This document shows positions 6,785 through 16,799 of a stretch of 64,000 bases of DNA, piece after piece. The stretch lies in NCBI GenBank assembly GCA_021324465.1, contig JAJPJB010000003.1, positions 1 through 64,000 on the forward strand. The letters run 5' to 3'. The stretch is from Hyphomicrobiaceae bacterium. GTDB lineage: Bacteria > Pseudomonadota > Alphaproteobacteria > Rhizobiales > Xanthobacteraceae. The notes below the pieces were generated by a model. The model searched no databases. It saw nothing but the letters and a program-made list of their open reading frames with translations, and had not been told where the DNA came from. Within the stretch, counting starts at the first letter, position 1, and the number at the start of each line of letters is the position of its first letter. Position numbers and translations under genes: made by a program.

Positions 6785-9622
6785 ATGATCGAAAACAGAT
6801 ACCAGCCCGGCGCGGTCGAGCCGCGCATCTATTCGGAATGGGAGAAGGCCGGCGCCTTTCGCGCCGGCCGGCCGGAGCGCGCCAGGGCGGAACCCTATTG
6901 CGTGGTGATCCCGCCGCCCAATGTCACGGGTTCGCTGCATATGGGCCACGCGCTCAACAACACATTGCAGGACATTCTCTGCCGCTTCGAGCGCATGCGC
7001 GGCAAGGACGTGCTGTGGCAGCCGGGAACCGATCATGCCGGCATCGCGACGCAAGCCGTCGTCGAGCGCCAGTTGATGGAGCGGCAGGAGCCGTCCAGCC
7101 GCGCCATGGGCCGCGAGGCCTTCATCAAGCGCGTCTGGGAATGGAAGGCGCGATCCGGCGGCACCATCATCGGTCAGCTCAAGCGGCTCGGCGCGTCCTG
7201 CGACTGGTCGCGCGAGCGCTTCACCATGGATGAGGGTCTTTCGCGCGCGGTGCTGAAAGTCTTCGTTACGCTCTATCGCGAAGGCCTGATCTATAAGGAC
7301 AAGCGCCTGGTCAACTGGGACCCGAAGCTGAAGACCGCGATTTCCGACCTCGAAGTGCAGCAGGTCGAGAGCAAGGGCAATCTCTGGCACATCAAATATC
7401 CGATCGAAGGCACGAGCGATTGCATTGCCGTGGCGACGACGCGGCCGGAGACCATGCTCGGCGACGTCGCGGTTGCCGTGCATCCCGACAACGCGCGGCT
7501 CAAGCATCTCATCGGCAAAACGGCCGTGCTGCCGCTGGTCGGCCGGCGTATTCCCATCATCGGCGACGACTATGCCGATCCCGAAAAAGGCTCAGGCGCG
7601 GTCAAGATCACGCCGGCGCACGACTTCAACGATTTTGAGGTCGGCCGGCGACACGGTTTGCCGCTGATCAATATTTTTGATGCCGACGCGCAGCTTGATC
7701 TGAAAGACAATGCAGCTTTTCTCGATGGCGCACCGCCATCGAACGAGCTTAACGCCACTTTGACGCTGCACGGCCTTGATCGTTTCGTTGCGCGTAAGAA
7801 AATCACCGAGCGATTGGAAGCCGCAGGTCTGATCGAGAAGATCGAATCGACCTCGCATGCGGTACCGCATGGCGACCGCTCGGGCGCGGTGCTTGAGCCG
7901 TTTCTCACTGACCAATGGTATGTTGATGCCAAGACGTTGGCCCAGGCGGCCATGGTGTCCGTGCGCGAAGGGAAGACAGTATTCGTGCCGGCGCAATGGG
8001 AAGCGACATTTTTCAATTGGTTGGACAATATCCAACCATGGTGCATCTCGCGGCAAATCTGGTGGGGCCACCAGATTCCCGTCTGGTATGGGCCTTCCAA
8101 GCTACCCTATATCGGAGATCAGGGTTACACCCTCGACCTCGATGAACGCTATGCGTTCGTGGCCGAGTCAGAAAAGGAAGCGGTCGCACAGGCAAGAGAA
8201 TACTACGGCAAGGATGTAAAAGTTGCTCCGAGCTGGACTGCAGTTGTGTCGGCGCATAGGGCAAACGTCAATCTCGGCGCCGTACACATTGCCCGCGACG
8301 AAGACGTCCTCGACACTTGGTTCTCCTCCGCATTGTGGCCGTTTTCGACGCTGGGCTGGCCGGACCAGACGCCGGAGCTCAAGCGCTTCTATCCGACCTC
8401 CGCGCTGGTCACCGGCTTCGACATCATCTTCTTCTGGGTGGCGCGGATGATGATGATGGGGCTGCATTTCATGAGAGAAGTGCCGTTCCGCGACGTCTAT
8501 ATCCACGCGCTGGTGCGCGACGCTGCCGGCGCGAAAATGTCGAAGTCCAAGGGCAATGTCATCGATCCCTTGGACCTGATCGATGAATACGGCGCCGACG
8601 CGCTGCGCTTCACGCTTGCCGCGATGGCGGCGCAGGGACGCGACATAAGACTCTCGACGCAGCGAGTCGAAGGCTACCGCAACTTCGCAACAAAACTCTG
8701 GAACGCGGCACGCTTTGCCGAAATGAATTCCTGCGTGTGCGAGCCCGACTTCAATCCGCGCAGCACCAAGGAGGTGCTCAATCGTTGGATCGTCCATGAG
8801 ACGGCGAAGACCGGACGCGAGGTAACTGCGGCGATCGAAGCCTACAAATTCAATGATGCGGCGAATGCGATTTATCGATTCGTTTGGAATGTATATTGCG
8901 ACTGGTATCTGGAATTCATCAAGCCGGTGCTGGCCGGCGCCGATGGTCCCGCCAAGGCCGAGACGCGCGCCGCGGCAGCCTGGGCGTTGGATGAGATTCT
9001 AAAACTGCTCCATCCGTTCATGCCGTTCGTCACCGAGGAGCTGTGGCGTGTCACGGCTGAGCAAGGGCCCCGGCGAAGCCACATGCTTGCCCTGAGCAGT
9101 TGGCCGACGCATGACATGCTCGCAGATGAAGCGGCGGAAGCTGAGATCGGCTGGGTCATCGATCTGATCACCGCAATCCGGTCGGTACGGGTCGAGATGA
9201 ATATTCCGCCGGCGACCCGGCTGACCTTGGTGCTGGCCGGCGTCTCGCCGCAAACAAAAGAGCGGGCGCAGGGCTGGTCGGAATTCGTGCGCAGGCTGGC
9301 GCGGGTCGCGGAAATTTCATTTGCCGATGCGCCGCCGCAAGGCGCGGTTCAGCTTCTGGTGCGCGGGGAAGTTGCGGCGCTGCCGCTCAAGGACGTGATC
9401 GATCTCGCCGCCGAGAGCGCACGGCTTGCCAAGGAAATGGCCAAAGCCGAAGCCGACATCGCGCGTGTGGATGCCAAGCTCGGCAATGCCAATTTCGTCG
9501 CCCGCGCACCCGAAGAAGTGGTAGAAGAAGAAAAAGAAAAACGCGAGGAAGCCCGAGCGCGCAAGGCCAAAATCGCCGAAGCTATGGAACGACTCAAGGG
9601 CGCGGCGCAGGAGCCGGCGTGA
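6785..9622 (+). CDS. valS: Valyl-tRNA synthetase
   Basis: Class I aminoacyl-tRNA synthetase that charges tRNA-Val in the cytoplasm. The 945-residue length is usual. The HIGH motif appears as HMGH (residues 52-55) within PPPNVTGSLHMGHALN and KMSKS at 584-588 (AKMSKSKGN). The editing domain lies between them, and a C-terminal coiled coil rich in Glu, Lys and Ala (about 875-940) closes the protein as in other ValRS. The DEDVLDTWFSSALWPFSTLGW stretch typical of ValRS is present. The stop overlaps the GTG start of the next gene by 4 bases, so the two are probably co-transcribed. Confidence 0.97.
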   Translation: MIENRYQPGAVEPRIYSEWEKAGAFRAGRPERARAEPYCVVIPPPNVTGSLHMGHALNNTLQDILCRFERMRGKDVLWQPGTDHAGIATQAVVERQLMERQEPSSRAMGREAFIKRVWEWKARSGGTIIGQLKRLGASCDWSRERFTMDEGLSRAVLKVFVTLYREGLIYKDKRLVNWDPKLKTAISDLEVQQVESKGNLWHIKYPIEGTSDCIAVATTRPETMLGDVAVAVHPDNARLKHLIGKTAVLPLVGRRIPIIGDDYADPEKGSGAVKITPAHDFNDFEVGRRHGLPLINIFDADAQLDLKDNAAFLDGAPPSNELNATLTLHGLDRFVARKKITERLEAAGLIEKIESTSHAVPHGDRSGAVLEPFLTDQWYVDAKTLAQAAMVSVREGKTVFVPAQWEATFFNWLDNIQPWCISRQIWWGHQIPVWYGPSKLPYIGDQGYTLDLDERYAFVAESEKEAVAQAREYYGKDVKVAPSWTAVVSAHRANVNLGAVHIARDEDVLDTWFSSALWPFSTLGWPDQTPELKRFYPTSALVTGFDIIFFWVARMMMMGLHFMREVPFRDVYIHALVRDAAGAKMSKSKGNVIDPLDLIDEYGADALRFTLAAMAAQGRDIRLSTQRVEGYRNFATKLWNAARFAEMNSCVCEPDFNPRSTKEVLNRWIVHETAKTGREVTAAIEAYKFNDAANAIYRFVWNVYCDWYLEFIKPVLAGADGPAKAETRAAAAWALDEILKLLHPFMPFVTEELWRVTAEQGPRRSHMLALSSWPTHDMLADEAAEAEIGWVIDLITAIRSVRVEMNIPPATRLTLVLAGVSPQTKERAQGWSEFVRRLARVAEISFADAPPQGAVQLLVRGEVAALPLKDVIDLAAESARLAKEMAKAEADIARVDAKLGNANFVARAPEEVVEEEKEKREEARARKAKIAEAMERLKGAAQEPA

Positions 9623-10347
9623 GGATTTTTGTTGCGGGAGCGACCGGGGCGATCGGACGCCGGCTAACGCCGTTGCTTATCGCTGCCGGCCATACCGTCA
9701 GCGGCACAACGCGGTCGGCGGATCGCGCGCGCGAACTGAAACGAAACGGGGTGCAGCCCGTCGTCGTCGACGTTTTCAACAAACATGCGCTGCGTGATGC
9801 GGTGGCCCGCGTGCAGCCGGATGTCGTCATCCATCAGCTCACCGATCTGCCGCAGGTGTTCGATCCGGCGCATCTTGCCGAAATGCTGCAACAGAACAGC
9901 CGCATCCGCATCGAAGGCACGCCCAATCTCATCGATGCGGCCCAGGAGGCCAAGGTGCGCCGCTTCATCGCGCAGAGCATCGCCTTTGCTTATGCCGACG
10001 GGCCGGAGCCGCATTCGGAAGACGATCCGATCGGCCCTCTGGAGGGCGGCGAGCCGCGGGCCATCACGGCGCGCGGCGTGCACGCATTGGAACAGGCTGT
10101 ACTCAATGCCTACGGCATGGAAGGTATCGTGCTGCGCTATGGCCGGCTGTACGGGCCGGGCACCTGGGCGGCTAGTCCAAATGGCCGTGCGCCGCTCCAC
10201 GTCGATGCGGCGGCGAATGCGGCGCTTCTGGCGGTCAAGCGCGGTGCACCCGGCATTTACAACATCGCCGAGGATGATGGCGCCGTGACCACCGACAAAG
10301 CCCGCCGCGAATTGGGCTTCGACCCGGCGTTCAGATCGCGCCGCTAG
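9619..10347 (+). CDS. NAD(P)-dependent epimerase/dehydratase family protein
   Basis: Short-chain-type Rossmann protein of 242 residues. The cofactor-binding motif GATGAIG is at residues 7-13, followed by the typical HQLTDLP strand end and a family-like [11 protein letters not shown] segment. The catalytic YxxxK is not obvious: the expected position reads [11 protein letters not shown], so the protein may be an NAD(P)-binding reductase-like member rather than a classical epimerase. Start GTG 9619 overlaps the valS stop (GTGA). The 3' end overlaps the convergent glycosylase gene by 17 bases. Substrate unknown. Confidence 0.75.
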   Translation: MRIFVAGATGAIGRRLTPLLIAAGHTVSGTTRSADRARELKRNGVQPVVVDVFNKHALRDAVARVQPDVVIHQLTDLPQVFDPAHLAEMLQQNSRIRIEGTPNLIDAAQEAKVRRFIAQSIAFAYADGPEPHSEDDPIGPLEGGEPRAITARGVHALEQAVLNAYGMEGIVLRYGRLYGPGTWAASPNGRAPLHVDAAANAALLAVKRGAPGIYNIAEDDGAVTTDKARRELGFDPAFRSRR

Positions 10348-10918
10348 CTTTTGATGGAAATGGTTTGCTGAGAAAACGCGAGCCCTTCTCGCCATAGCGC
10401 CACGGCTTGTCGGCCGCTTTGGTGATGCCGATTCGCGCGCCGGCCGTCACCTCGACCGGCGCGGTGCGGGCAAAGAGCGCAAACGGCGGCTCATCAAGAG
10501 CCATACCGTTGTGCGCTGCAGTAATGCGCAGCGCCTCGCAGACGCGCCCAGGCCCGGCGCAGAGCAGGCGGATGTCGGACAAGCCCCGTCGGCGACGCAT
10601 CGTGGTAAGCCCCTCGCTCGGCTCGAGCGCCCGGATCAATACGGCGCTGGCCGAACCTTTGGGCTCGCAGACGAAATTCATGCACCAGTGAATGCCATAG
10701 GACCGGTAGACATACAGATAGCCCGGCGGCCCGAACATCACGGCATTGCGGTCGGTCGGCCCGCGGTAACTGTGCGCCGCGGGATCGGTATGATGGTAGG
10801 CCTCCACTTCGACGATCCGGCCGCCGACTCCGTCGACAAGCAGCGTGGCACCAATGAGGTCGGGCGCCACCTCGTGCACACTGCGAGCAAAAAAAGAGCG
10901 AAACAGGCGTTTGGGCAT
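10331..10918 (-). CDS. mpg: DNA-3-methyladenine glycosylase (AAG/MPG family)
   Basis: Base-excision repair enzyme removing alkylated purines from DNA. At 195 residues it matches bacterial AAG-type proteins. Visible hallmarks are [20 protein letters not shown] (with the catalytic Glu and the DNA-binding Tyr/His), [15 protein letters not shown] with the intercalating-loop Tyr, and [12 protein letters not shown]. It faces the epimerase gene tail to tail with a 17-base overlap. The upstream gap to ilvD (10919-11215) holds no supported gene. Confidence 0.93.
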   Translation of the reverse strand: MPKRLFRSFFARSVHEVAPDLIGATLLVDGVGGRIVEVEAYHHTDPAAHSYRGPTDRNAVMFGPPGYLYVYRSYGIHWCMNFVCEPKGSASAVLIRALEPSEGLTTMRRRRGLSDIRLLCAGPGRVCEALRITAAHNGMALDEPPFALFARTAPVEVTAGARIGITKAADKPWRYGEKGSRFLSKPFPSKASGAI

Positions 10919-11215
10919 GCTCGCATGGTCGCAAGCCGGGCGGCCGGTGGTAAATCGGCAGTTAACAGGACGGCCCAGAGCGCACGCTCCTGTGGCTCCG
11001 CCGCAACAGCCTCGGAACTTTTCACTGGATCATAATCCCGCCCCGCCCAAAGCCGCTTTTTGGCCATAGGATTTTTCGACACGGATAGCCGCGGCGGGTC
11101 TGTGTAAACGCCGCAACGTGTCGTTCGGTTCCGCGCCTTTGCGTTTGACCTATAAGTCCAGGTCGCGCGTTAGGCCGGAGGGGAGGGGCGAGGGCCCAGT
11201 TGGCCTGAAGAGTAG

Positions 11216-12940
11216 ATGGACGCCAAGACCGACTTGAAATTGCGCCTGCCGTCACGGCACGCGACCGAAGGAGCCGACCGAGCCCCGCACCGCGCATTTT
11301 ATTATGCGATGGGGCTGACGCGCGAGCAGATCCATCAGCCTTTTGTCGGCGTCGCCACCTGTTGGAACGAAGCCGCTCCCTGCAATATCGCCCTGATGCG
11401 CCAAGCGCAGGCAGTGAAGCTTGGCGTTGCCTCGGGGGGCGCCACCCCTCGTGAGTTCTGCACCATTACTGTGACCGACGGCATAGCGATGGGCCATGCC
11501 GGAATGAAAGCGTCGCTGCCGTCCCGTGAAGTGATTGCGGATTCCGTGGAGTTGACGGTGCGCGGGCACGCCTATGACGCGCTGATCGGCGTCGCCGGTT
11601 GCGACAAGTCTCAGCCCGGCATGATGATGGCGATGTGCCGGCTCAACGTGCCGTCGATTTACATTTACGGCGGCTCGATCCTGCCTGGCACCTTCAAGGG
11701 GCAGCCGGTTACCATCCAGGATGTCTACGAGGCCGTCGGCAAGCATTCGATCGGCAGCATGTCCGATGCCGATCTTGACGAGCTAGAGCAGAACGCCTGT
11801 CCGTCGGCTGGTGCCTGCGGCGCGCAATTTACCGCCAACACAATGGCGACGGTTTCCGAGGCGATTGGGCTCGCCTTGCCGTATTCGGCCGGCGCGCCGG
11901 CACCGTACGAGATCCGCGACAAATTCTGCGTGCTGACAGGCGAAATGATCATGGATCTGATCAGAAGGAATATTCGCCCGCGCGACATTGTCACCTGCAA
12001 GGCGCTGGAAAACGCCGCCGCCGTCGTCGCCGCAACCGGCGGCTCGACCAATGCTGCGCTGCACCTGCCGGCGATCGCCAATGAATGCGGTGTAAAATTC
12101 GATCTCTTTGATGTCGCCGAGGTCCTGAAAAGAACACCTTATATCGCGGATTTGAAGCCGGCCGGCCGTTATGTCGCCAAAGACCTGTTTGAAGCTGGCG
12201 GCGTTCCGCTGTTGATGAAGACATTGCTCGACCACGGTTACCTCCATGGCGACTGTCTCACCGTCACCGGCCGCACCATTGCCGAGAACCTTAGGTCGGT
12301 GAAGTGGAACGAACATCAAGACGTTGTTCGCCAGGCCGATAAGCCAATCCTACCGACCGGCGGCGTCGTCGGCCTCAAGGGCAATCTCGCCCCCGAGGGC
12401 GCTATCGTTAAGGTTGCCGGCATGGAGCGCTTGCAATTCTCCGGTCCGGCGCGCTGCTTCGATGGCGAAGAAGCGTGCTTCGAGGCGGTCAAGAACAGGA
12501 AGTACAAGGAAGGCGAAGTGCTGGTCATCCGCTACGAAGGACCGAAAGGCGGTCCGGGCATGCGGGAAATGCTGTCGACCACGGCTGCGTTGTACGGACA
12601 GGGCATGGGTAATAAAGTCGCCCTCATCACCGACGGCCGGTTCTCCGGCGCCACGCGCGGATTCTGCATCGGCCATGTCGGGCCTGAAGCTGCGGTCGGC
12701 GGACCCATCGGCCTTCTGCGCGACGGCGACGTCATCACCATCGACGCGGTCAAAGGCACGCTCGACGTCAATCTGGGCAAAGATGAGCTCGAGCGGCGGG
12801 CGAAGGAGTGGAAGCCGCGGCCGGAAGAATATACCTCCGGCTATCTGTGGAAATATGCGCAGCAGGTGGGTTCGGCGCGGTACGGCGCGCTCACCCATCC
12901 GGGCGGTGCAGCCGAGAAGGCATGCTATGCGGACACCTAA
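11216..12940 (+). CDS. ilvD: Dihydroxy-acid dehydratase
   Basis: Fe-S enzyme of valine, leucine and isoleucine synthesis that dehydrates dihydroxy acids to 2-oxo acids. The 574-residue product shows the IlvD signatures CDKSQPGMMMA (cluster-ligand Cys) and CPSAGACGAQFTANTM (second cluster Cys), and near the C-terminus ITDGRFSGATRGFCIGHVGPEA, with the active-site Ser region. Start ATG 11216 has only a weak GAAGAG in front. The 297-base leader (10919-11215) shows no attenuator I could support. The 3' end overlaps the next gene by 14 bases, suggesting translational coupling. Confidence 0.96.
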   Translation: MDAKTDLKLRLPSRHATEGADRAPHRAFYYAMGLTREQIHQPFVGVATCWNEAAPCNIALMRQAQAVKLGVASGGATPREFCTITVTDGIAMGHAGMKASLPSREVIADSVELTVRGHAYDALIGVAGCDKSQPGMMMAMCRLNVPSIYIYGGSILPGTFKGQPVTIQDVYEAVGKHSIGSMSDADLDELEQNACPSAGACGAQFTANTMATVSEAIGLALPYSAGAPAPYEIRDKFCVLTGEMIMDLIRRNIRPRDIVTCKALENAAAVVAATGGSTNAALHLPAIANECGVKFDLFDVAEVLKRTPYIADLKPAGRYVAKDLFEAGGVPLLMKTLLDHGYLHGDCLTVTGRTIAENLRSVKWNEHQDVVRQADKPILPTGGVVGLKGNLAPEGAIVKVAGMERLQFSGPARCFDGEEACFEAVKNRKYKEGEVLVIRYEGPKGGPGMREMLSTTAALYGQGMGNKVALITDGRFSGATRGFCIGHVGPEAAVGGPIGLLRDGDVITIDAVKGTLDVNLGKDELERRAKEWKPRPEEYTSGYLWKYAQQVGSARYGALTHPGGAAEKACYADT

Positions 12941-13802
12941 CCACGTAGCGCGCCTGCGCCTGAGCGCGATCAGGAACGGCATTGCGATTGCCGTTGTCGG
13001 CGGGCTGTGCACTGTACTGGCGTTGAGCCGACCTGGCGGCCTCGGTCTGGTCAGCGCGCCAGCGCTCGCTTTCGACGGCACGACCTCGCCGAATACCGCC
13101 GCATTGACGCCCGGCGATGGAATGCGGCCCGGCGCTCACATGACGGCACCCGCGCCGGACGCGAAGGCGAATTCCTTGATCGCGCTGCAATATGCCGCCG
13201 AACAGGGACAGCCCGTGGCGCAGTGGAAGCTCGGCCGCATGTACGCCGACGGCGATGGCGTACCGCGAGACGATCTGCGCGCCTTCAATTATTTCAGCCA
13301 GATCGCCAACACGCATCCCGATGAAGTGCCGGGCACGCCACAGGCGCGTTTTGTCGCCAACGCTTTCGTGGCCCTTGCGCACTATTACCTAACCGGCATT
13401 CCGAACTCCAAGGTCGTTGCCGATCCGGCGCGCGCGCGCAACATGCTGGGCTATGCCGCGACCTATTTCGGCGATGCCGATGCGCAATACGAGCTCGGCC
13501 GGCTCTATCTCAGCGATAAGCCGAGCGATCCGCATCAGGCGGCGCGCTGGTTCCAGCTCGCCGCCACCAAGGGCAATTGCCACGCCGAAATCGCGCTCGG
13601 CGACATGCTGTTCCAGGGCAAAGCGGTGCCGCGGCAGGCGGCGCGCGGCCTGATGTGGCTCACGCTCGGGCGCGACTGCGCAGGTCCCGACGACGCTTAT
13701 GCCAAGCCGCTTTATGACTCCGCCTTCCAGCACGCCAGCGACGACGAGCGCGCCTTGGCGCTGGTTTATCTGGAAGATTGGCTGAAAGGCCGGCGGGACT
13801 GA
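12927..13802 (+). CDS. Sel1-like repeat protein with signal peptide
   Basis: The frame is open far upstream, but the gene starts at ATG 12927 behind GAGAAGG, inside the last codons of ilvD; the upstream part is an ilvD shadow. The 291-residue product has a signal peptide or N-terminal anchor (about residues 14-45, ending APALAFDG) and then at least three Sel1/TPR-like repeats (for example AEQGQPVAQWKLGRMYADG and YAATYFGDADAQYELGRLYL). Sel1 proteins act as periplasmic scaffolds; no specific partner can be named. In rhizobial genomes such genes are often described as exopolysaccharide-related (ExoR-like); this is only a loose resemblance. Confidence 0.8.
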   Translation: MRTPNHVARLRLSAIRNGIAIAVVGGLCTVLALSRPGGLGLVSAPALAFDGTTSPNTAALTPGDGMRPGAHMTAPAPDAKANSLIALQYAAEQGQPVAQWKLGRMYADGDGVPRDDLRAFNYFSQIANTHPDEVPGTPQARFVANAFVALAHYYLTGIPNSKVVADPARARNMLGYAATYFGDADAQYELGRLYLSDKPSDPHQAARWFQLAATKGNCHAEIALGDMLFQGKAVPRQAARGLMWLTLGRDCAGPDDAYAKPLYDSAFQHASDDERALALVYLEDWLKGRRD

Positions 13803-13838
13803 CCGCCGGCTTCGCGTCGACTGCCGCGCTCGTCCGAA

Positions 13839-14285
13839 ATGACAGCCGACGTGCCACGTTTCCGCAACATAGGCGAAGCAGAGATTGGCGCCTGTTACGG
13901 ACTGATGCGGCAGTTGCGGCCGCATTTGGCCTCGGTGGACGAATTCATTGCCCACTGGCGCCGGCAGTCGGCGGAGGGATATCGCATCCTGGCGCTGTGG
14001 CAGGATTCCGGCCCACATCCTGGACCATGCGCACTTGCCGGATATCGGATCACTGAGAATCTGGTGCACGGCCGCTTCCTTTATGTCGACGACCCGGTAG
14101 CCGACGCCGCCGAGCGTGGGCGCGGTTACGGCGCGCGGCTATTGGGCAAGCTCAAGGCGGAGGGCCGCACGCTCGGCTGCCGCAAGCTTGTGCTCGACAC
14201 TGGGCTCGATAATTATCTCGCCCATCGTTTCTATTTTCGGCAGGGGCTACTCGCGCGGGCGCTGCGCTTCAACATCCCGCTGTAA
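13839..14285 (+). CDS. GNAT-family N-acetyltransferase
   Basis: Soluble 148-residue protein with the acetyl-CoA-binding motif A of GNAT enzymes, RGRGYGARLLGKLKAEG (about residues 92-108), preceded by the strand FLYVDDPVADAAER and followed by KLVLDTGLDNYLAHRFYFRQG, the typical motif B region. Substrate is not predictable. It starts 36 bases after the Sel1 gene and ends 8 bases before the convergent xthA gene. Confidence 0.82.
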   Translation: MTADVPRFRNIGEAEIGACYGLMRQLRPHLASVDEFIAHWRRQSAEGYRILALWQDSGPHPGPCALAGYRITENLVHGRFLYVDDPVADAAERGRGYGARLLGKLKAEGRTLGCRKLVLDTGLDNYLAHRFYFRQGLLARALRFNIPL

Positions 14286-14293
14286 TGGGATGG

Positions 14294-15088
14294 CTACAGC
14301 TTGGCGTCGATTTCCAGATCGATCCAGATCGGCACGTGATCAGACGGCTTTTCCCAGCTGCGCACGTGCTTGTCGATGCCGACATTGGCGAGCCTGTCGG
14401 CCGCGCGCGGTGACAGCAACACGTGGTCGATGCGGATGCCGTTATTCTTCTGCCATGCGCCGGCCTGATAGTCCCAGAAGGTAAACAGGCCGGGATCGTC
14501 GCTGGTGGCACGCACGGCATCATGCAGCCCGAGATTGATCAGCGCGCGGAATTCATCGCGCGTTTTCGGCAGAAACAACGCGTCGTCGGTCCAGGCTTGC
14601 GGATTGCGCGCGTCGGACGCGGTTGGAATGACGTTATAGTCGCCGGCCAGGATGAGCGGCTCTTCGTGCGACAGCCGCTCGCGGGCATAGGCCGAAAGGC
14701 GCCTCATCCAGGCAAGCTTGTAGGTGTACTTCTCGCTCTGCGGCGGATTGCCATTCGGCAGATAAATGCTGGCGATCCGCAACGCGCCGTCTTTGGTCGA
14801 GACGACGCCTTCGATGAAACGGGCGTGATCGTCTCCCGGGTCGCCGGGCAGGCCGTTGCTGATCTCGTCGAATGGCAACTTCGACAACAGCGCCACGCCG
14901 TTGAACGTCTTCTGCCCATGTACGGCGACGTTGTAGCCGAGCGCTTCGAACGGCTCGCGCGGAAACGCGTCGTCGACGCATTTTGTCTCCTGCATGCAGA
15001 CAAGGTCCGGCTGCCGCTCCCCCAGCCAGGCCAGCGCACCGTCCAGGCGCTGCTTGATCGAATTGACGTTCCAGCTGGCGATGCGCAC
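14294..15088 (-). CDS. xthA: Exodeoxyribonuclease III / AP endonuclease
   Basis: Mg-dependent 3'-5' exonuclease and AP endonuclease of base-excision repair. The 264-residue protein opens with MRIASWNVNSIKQRL (Asn7-type metal/phosphate ligand), then QETK (catalytic Glu), LAGDYNVIP (Asp/Asn pair) and PSDHVPI (catalytic Asp-His near the C-terminus). All key residues are present. It lies 12 bases downstream of the Fe-S carrier gene on the same strand, so the two may be one transcript. Confidence 0.95.
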   Translation of the reverse strand: MRIASWNVNSIKQRLDGALAWLGERQPDLVCMQETKCVDDAFPREPFEALGYNVAVHGQKTFNGVALLSKLPFDEISNGLPGDPGDDHARFIEGVVSTKDGALRIASIYLPNGNPPQSEKYTYKLAWMRRLSAYARERLSHEEPLILAGDYNVIPTASDARNPQAWTDDALFLPKTRDEFRALINLGLHDAVRATSDDPGLFTFWDYQAGAWQKNNGIRIDHVLLSPRAADRLANVGIDKHVRSWEKPSDHVPIWIDLEIDAKL

Positions 15089-15100
15089 GGCCGCCCGATC

Positions 15101-15430
15101 TCAAAGCGCGAAGCTCGTGCCGCAGCCGCAGGAGGCGACCGCCTTCGGATTATTCACCTTGAAGGACGAGCCGATCAGGTCGTCCACGAAATCGATTTCC
15201 GAGCCGATCATATAATTGAGCGAGATAGGATCGATCAGCACAGTCGCACCGTTCTTCTCGATCACGATGTCGTCGTCGGCCTTGCTGCGCTCGGTGTCGA
15301 ATTTGTACTGAAAACCGGAGCAGCCGCCGCCTTCAACGGACACGCGCAGCATGGTACCGGCTGGCTCCTTGCGGAGAATCTCGCCGATTCGTTCCGCCGC
15401 CCGGTCGGTCACGATGACAGTGGCCGTCAT
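15101..15430 (-). CDS. A-type iron-sulfur carrier (ErpA/IscA/HesB family)
   Basis: Carrier that delivers Fe-S clusters to apo-proteins. The 109-residue product begins MTATVIVTDRAAERI and has the three conserved cysteines in GGGCSGFQY and CGCGTSF at the C-terminus. The frame extends upstream to 15493, but ATG 15430 preceded by GAGATGAGG is the better start and gives family length. It resembles ErpA most closely by length and the Ser-Gly-Phe loop, but IscA/SufA cannot be excluded. A repeat-bearing region shared with dgt lies upstream. Confidence 0.88.
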   Translation of the reverse strand: MTATVIVTDRAAERIGEILRKEPAGTMLRVSVEGGGCSGFQYKFDTERSKADDDIVIEKNGATVLIDPISLNYMIGSEIDFVDDLIGSSFKVNNPKAVASCGCGTSFAL

Positions 15431-15456
15431 GATCCTCATCTCCGGTGTGGAAATAC

Positions 15457-15488
15457 CGATTCTCCTGTAGGAATCGCGAGGAATCGCG
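15457..15488. promoter_or_regulatory. Inverted and tandem repeats between Fe-S carrier gene and dgt
   Basis: CGATTC (15457-15462) faces GAATCG (15471-15476), and AGGAATCGCG is repeated in tandem (15469-15478 and 15479-15488). It lies just upstream of the A-type Fe-S carrier in the divergent region. An operator for an iron or Fe-S regulator is possible but unproven; it does not match an Iron Control Element or Fur box that I recognise. Confidence 0.25.
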
Positions 15489-15566
15489 CTCATTGCGTCG
15501 ATACATCGAGATAGTTAAGTGCGGCACGAGCCAAGGTCAATTGGGCCGCAACAAGCGCCGGCAGCG

Positions 15567-16769
15567 ATGCAAACCGCCACTTCACGCGCGCTTTATGCGT
15601 GCGATCCGGATTTCAGCCGCGGCCGGCTCCATCCCGAGCCGGCCAGCCGAAACCGCAGCGCCTTCCGCCGCGACTGCGACCGCATCATCCATGCCACCGC
15701 CTTCCGCCGGCTCAAGCATAAGACCCAGGTCTTCGTCTTCGATGAGGGGGACCATTATCGCACGCGTCTCACCCACACGCTCGAGGTCGCGCAGGTGGCG
15801 CGCGCGCTGGCGCGGCGGCTGCGGCTTGACGAGGATCTCGCCGAGGCGTTGGCGCTGGCGCACGACCTCGGCCATCCGCCGTTCGGCCATGCTGGCGAAC
15901 GCGCGCTGGACGAGTGCCTCGCCGCATTCGGCGGCTTCGATCACAACGCGCAGGCCTTGCGGGTCGTCACCACGCTCGAGCGGCGCTATCCGCGCTTCAA
16001 CGGCCTTAACCTCACCTGGGAAACGCTGGAAGGACTGGTCAAGCACAACGGGCCGCTGACCGACCGCAGCGGCGCGCCGCTTGGCCGCTATCGCGACAGC
16101 GGAGTGCCGGACACGATTCTGGACTATGGGCGACAGCAGGATCTGCAGCTGTGGAGCTTTGCCGGCGCCGAGGCGCAGGTTGCCGCGGTCGCCGATGACA
16201 TTGCCTATAACGCCCATGATATCGACGACGGCCTGCGCGCCGGCCTGTTCCAGCTCGGCGAACTGACGACCGTACCGCTGCCCGGGAAGGTCATTGCCGA
16301 AATCGCAACAGCCTATCCGGGCCTCGACGCCCATCGCACGGTCTCCGAATTGGTGCGTGAACTGATCGGTCTGTTGATCGACGATGTCGTCGCCGAGACG
16401 AGCCGCAGGCTTGCGGCGCTTAGGCCGCGTTCAGCGGACGATGTGCGGCTCGCCGGCTCGGCGGTGGCAGGCTTCTCAGCGGAGATGGCAACAGCGGATG
16501 CAGCCATCAAAAAATTTCTGGAAACACATATGTATCGCGTTCCCCGCGTGATGGCGGTCATGGATCAGGCGGCGCATGTCGTTCGCCGCCTTTTTGCCCG
16601 CTATCGCGCCAAACCGGCCGATCTGCCGGCCGAATGGCAGGACGGCTTTGCCGCGCTCGACGAAGCCGCGCAGGTCAGGCGCATTGCCGATTTCATTGCC
16701 GGCATGACCGACCGATATGCCCTTGCCGAGCATGGCCGGCTCTTTGACTCGATCCCGGAATTGCGTTAG
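15567..16769 (+). CDS. dgt: Deoxyguanosinetriphosphate triphosphohydrolase-like protein
   Basis: HD-domain dNTP triphosphohydrolase (Dgt, type 2), which turns dGTP and related dNTPs into nucleoside and triphosphate. The 400-residue product has RDRIIH-like [21 protein letters not shown], the metal-binding H...HD in [10 protein letters not shown] and [15 protein letters not shown], and a second Asp in [17 protein letters not shown] 15567 is chosen because the family starts close to the SRALYACDP segment; an in-frame GTG at 15519 would add 16 residues. The next gene, argS, starts 30 bases later. Confidence 0.93.
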   Translation: MQTATSRALYACDPDFSRGRLHPEPASRNRSAFRRDCDRIIHATAFRRLKHKTQVFVFDEGDHYRTRLTHTLEVAQVARALARRLRLDEDLAEALALAHDLGHPPFGHAGERALDECLAAFGGFDHNAQALRVVTTLERRYPRFNGLNLTWETLEGLVKHNGPLTDRSGAPLGRYRDSGVPDTILDYGRQQDLQLWSFAGAEAQVAAVADDIAYNAHDIDDGLRAGLFQLGELTTVPLPGKVIAEIATAYPGLDAHRTVSELVRELIGLLIDDVVAETSRRLAALRPRSADDVRLAGSAVAGFSAEMATADAAIKKFLETHMYRVPRVMAVMDQAAHVVRRLFARYRAKPADLPAEWQDGFAALDEAAQVRRIADFIAGMTDRYALAEHGRLFDSIPELR

Positions 16770-16799
16770 GCGCGGCGCGCTCCCGAGCGATATTCAGCA

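Noticed and set aside
10738-11082. Minus-strand open frame overlapping the glycosylase start
   Set aside because: It overlaps mpg in another frame, has no family match, and lacks a ribosome site.
11145-11173. TTGACC with CGTTAG 17 bases later, a possible ilvD promoter
   Set aside because: The -10 is poor, and the better TATAAG lies directly against the TTGACC, so no valid pair forms.
15519-15566. GTG start for dgt at 15519
   Set aside because: The extra 16 residues are not family-like; ATG 15567 sits where homologues begin, though the GTG cannot be excluded.
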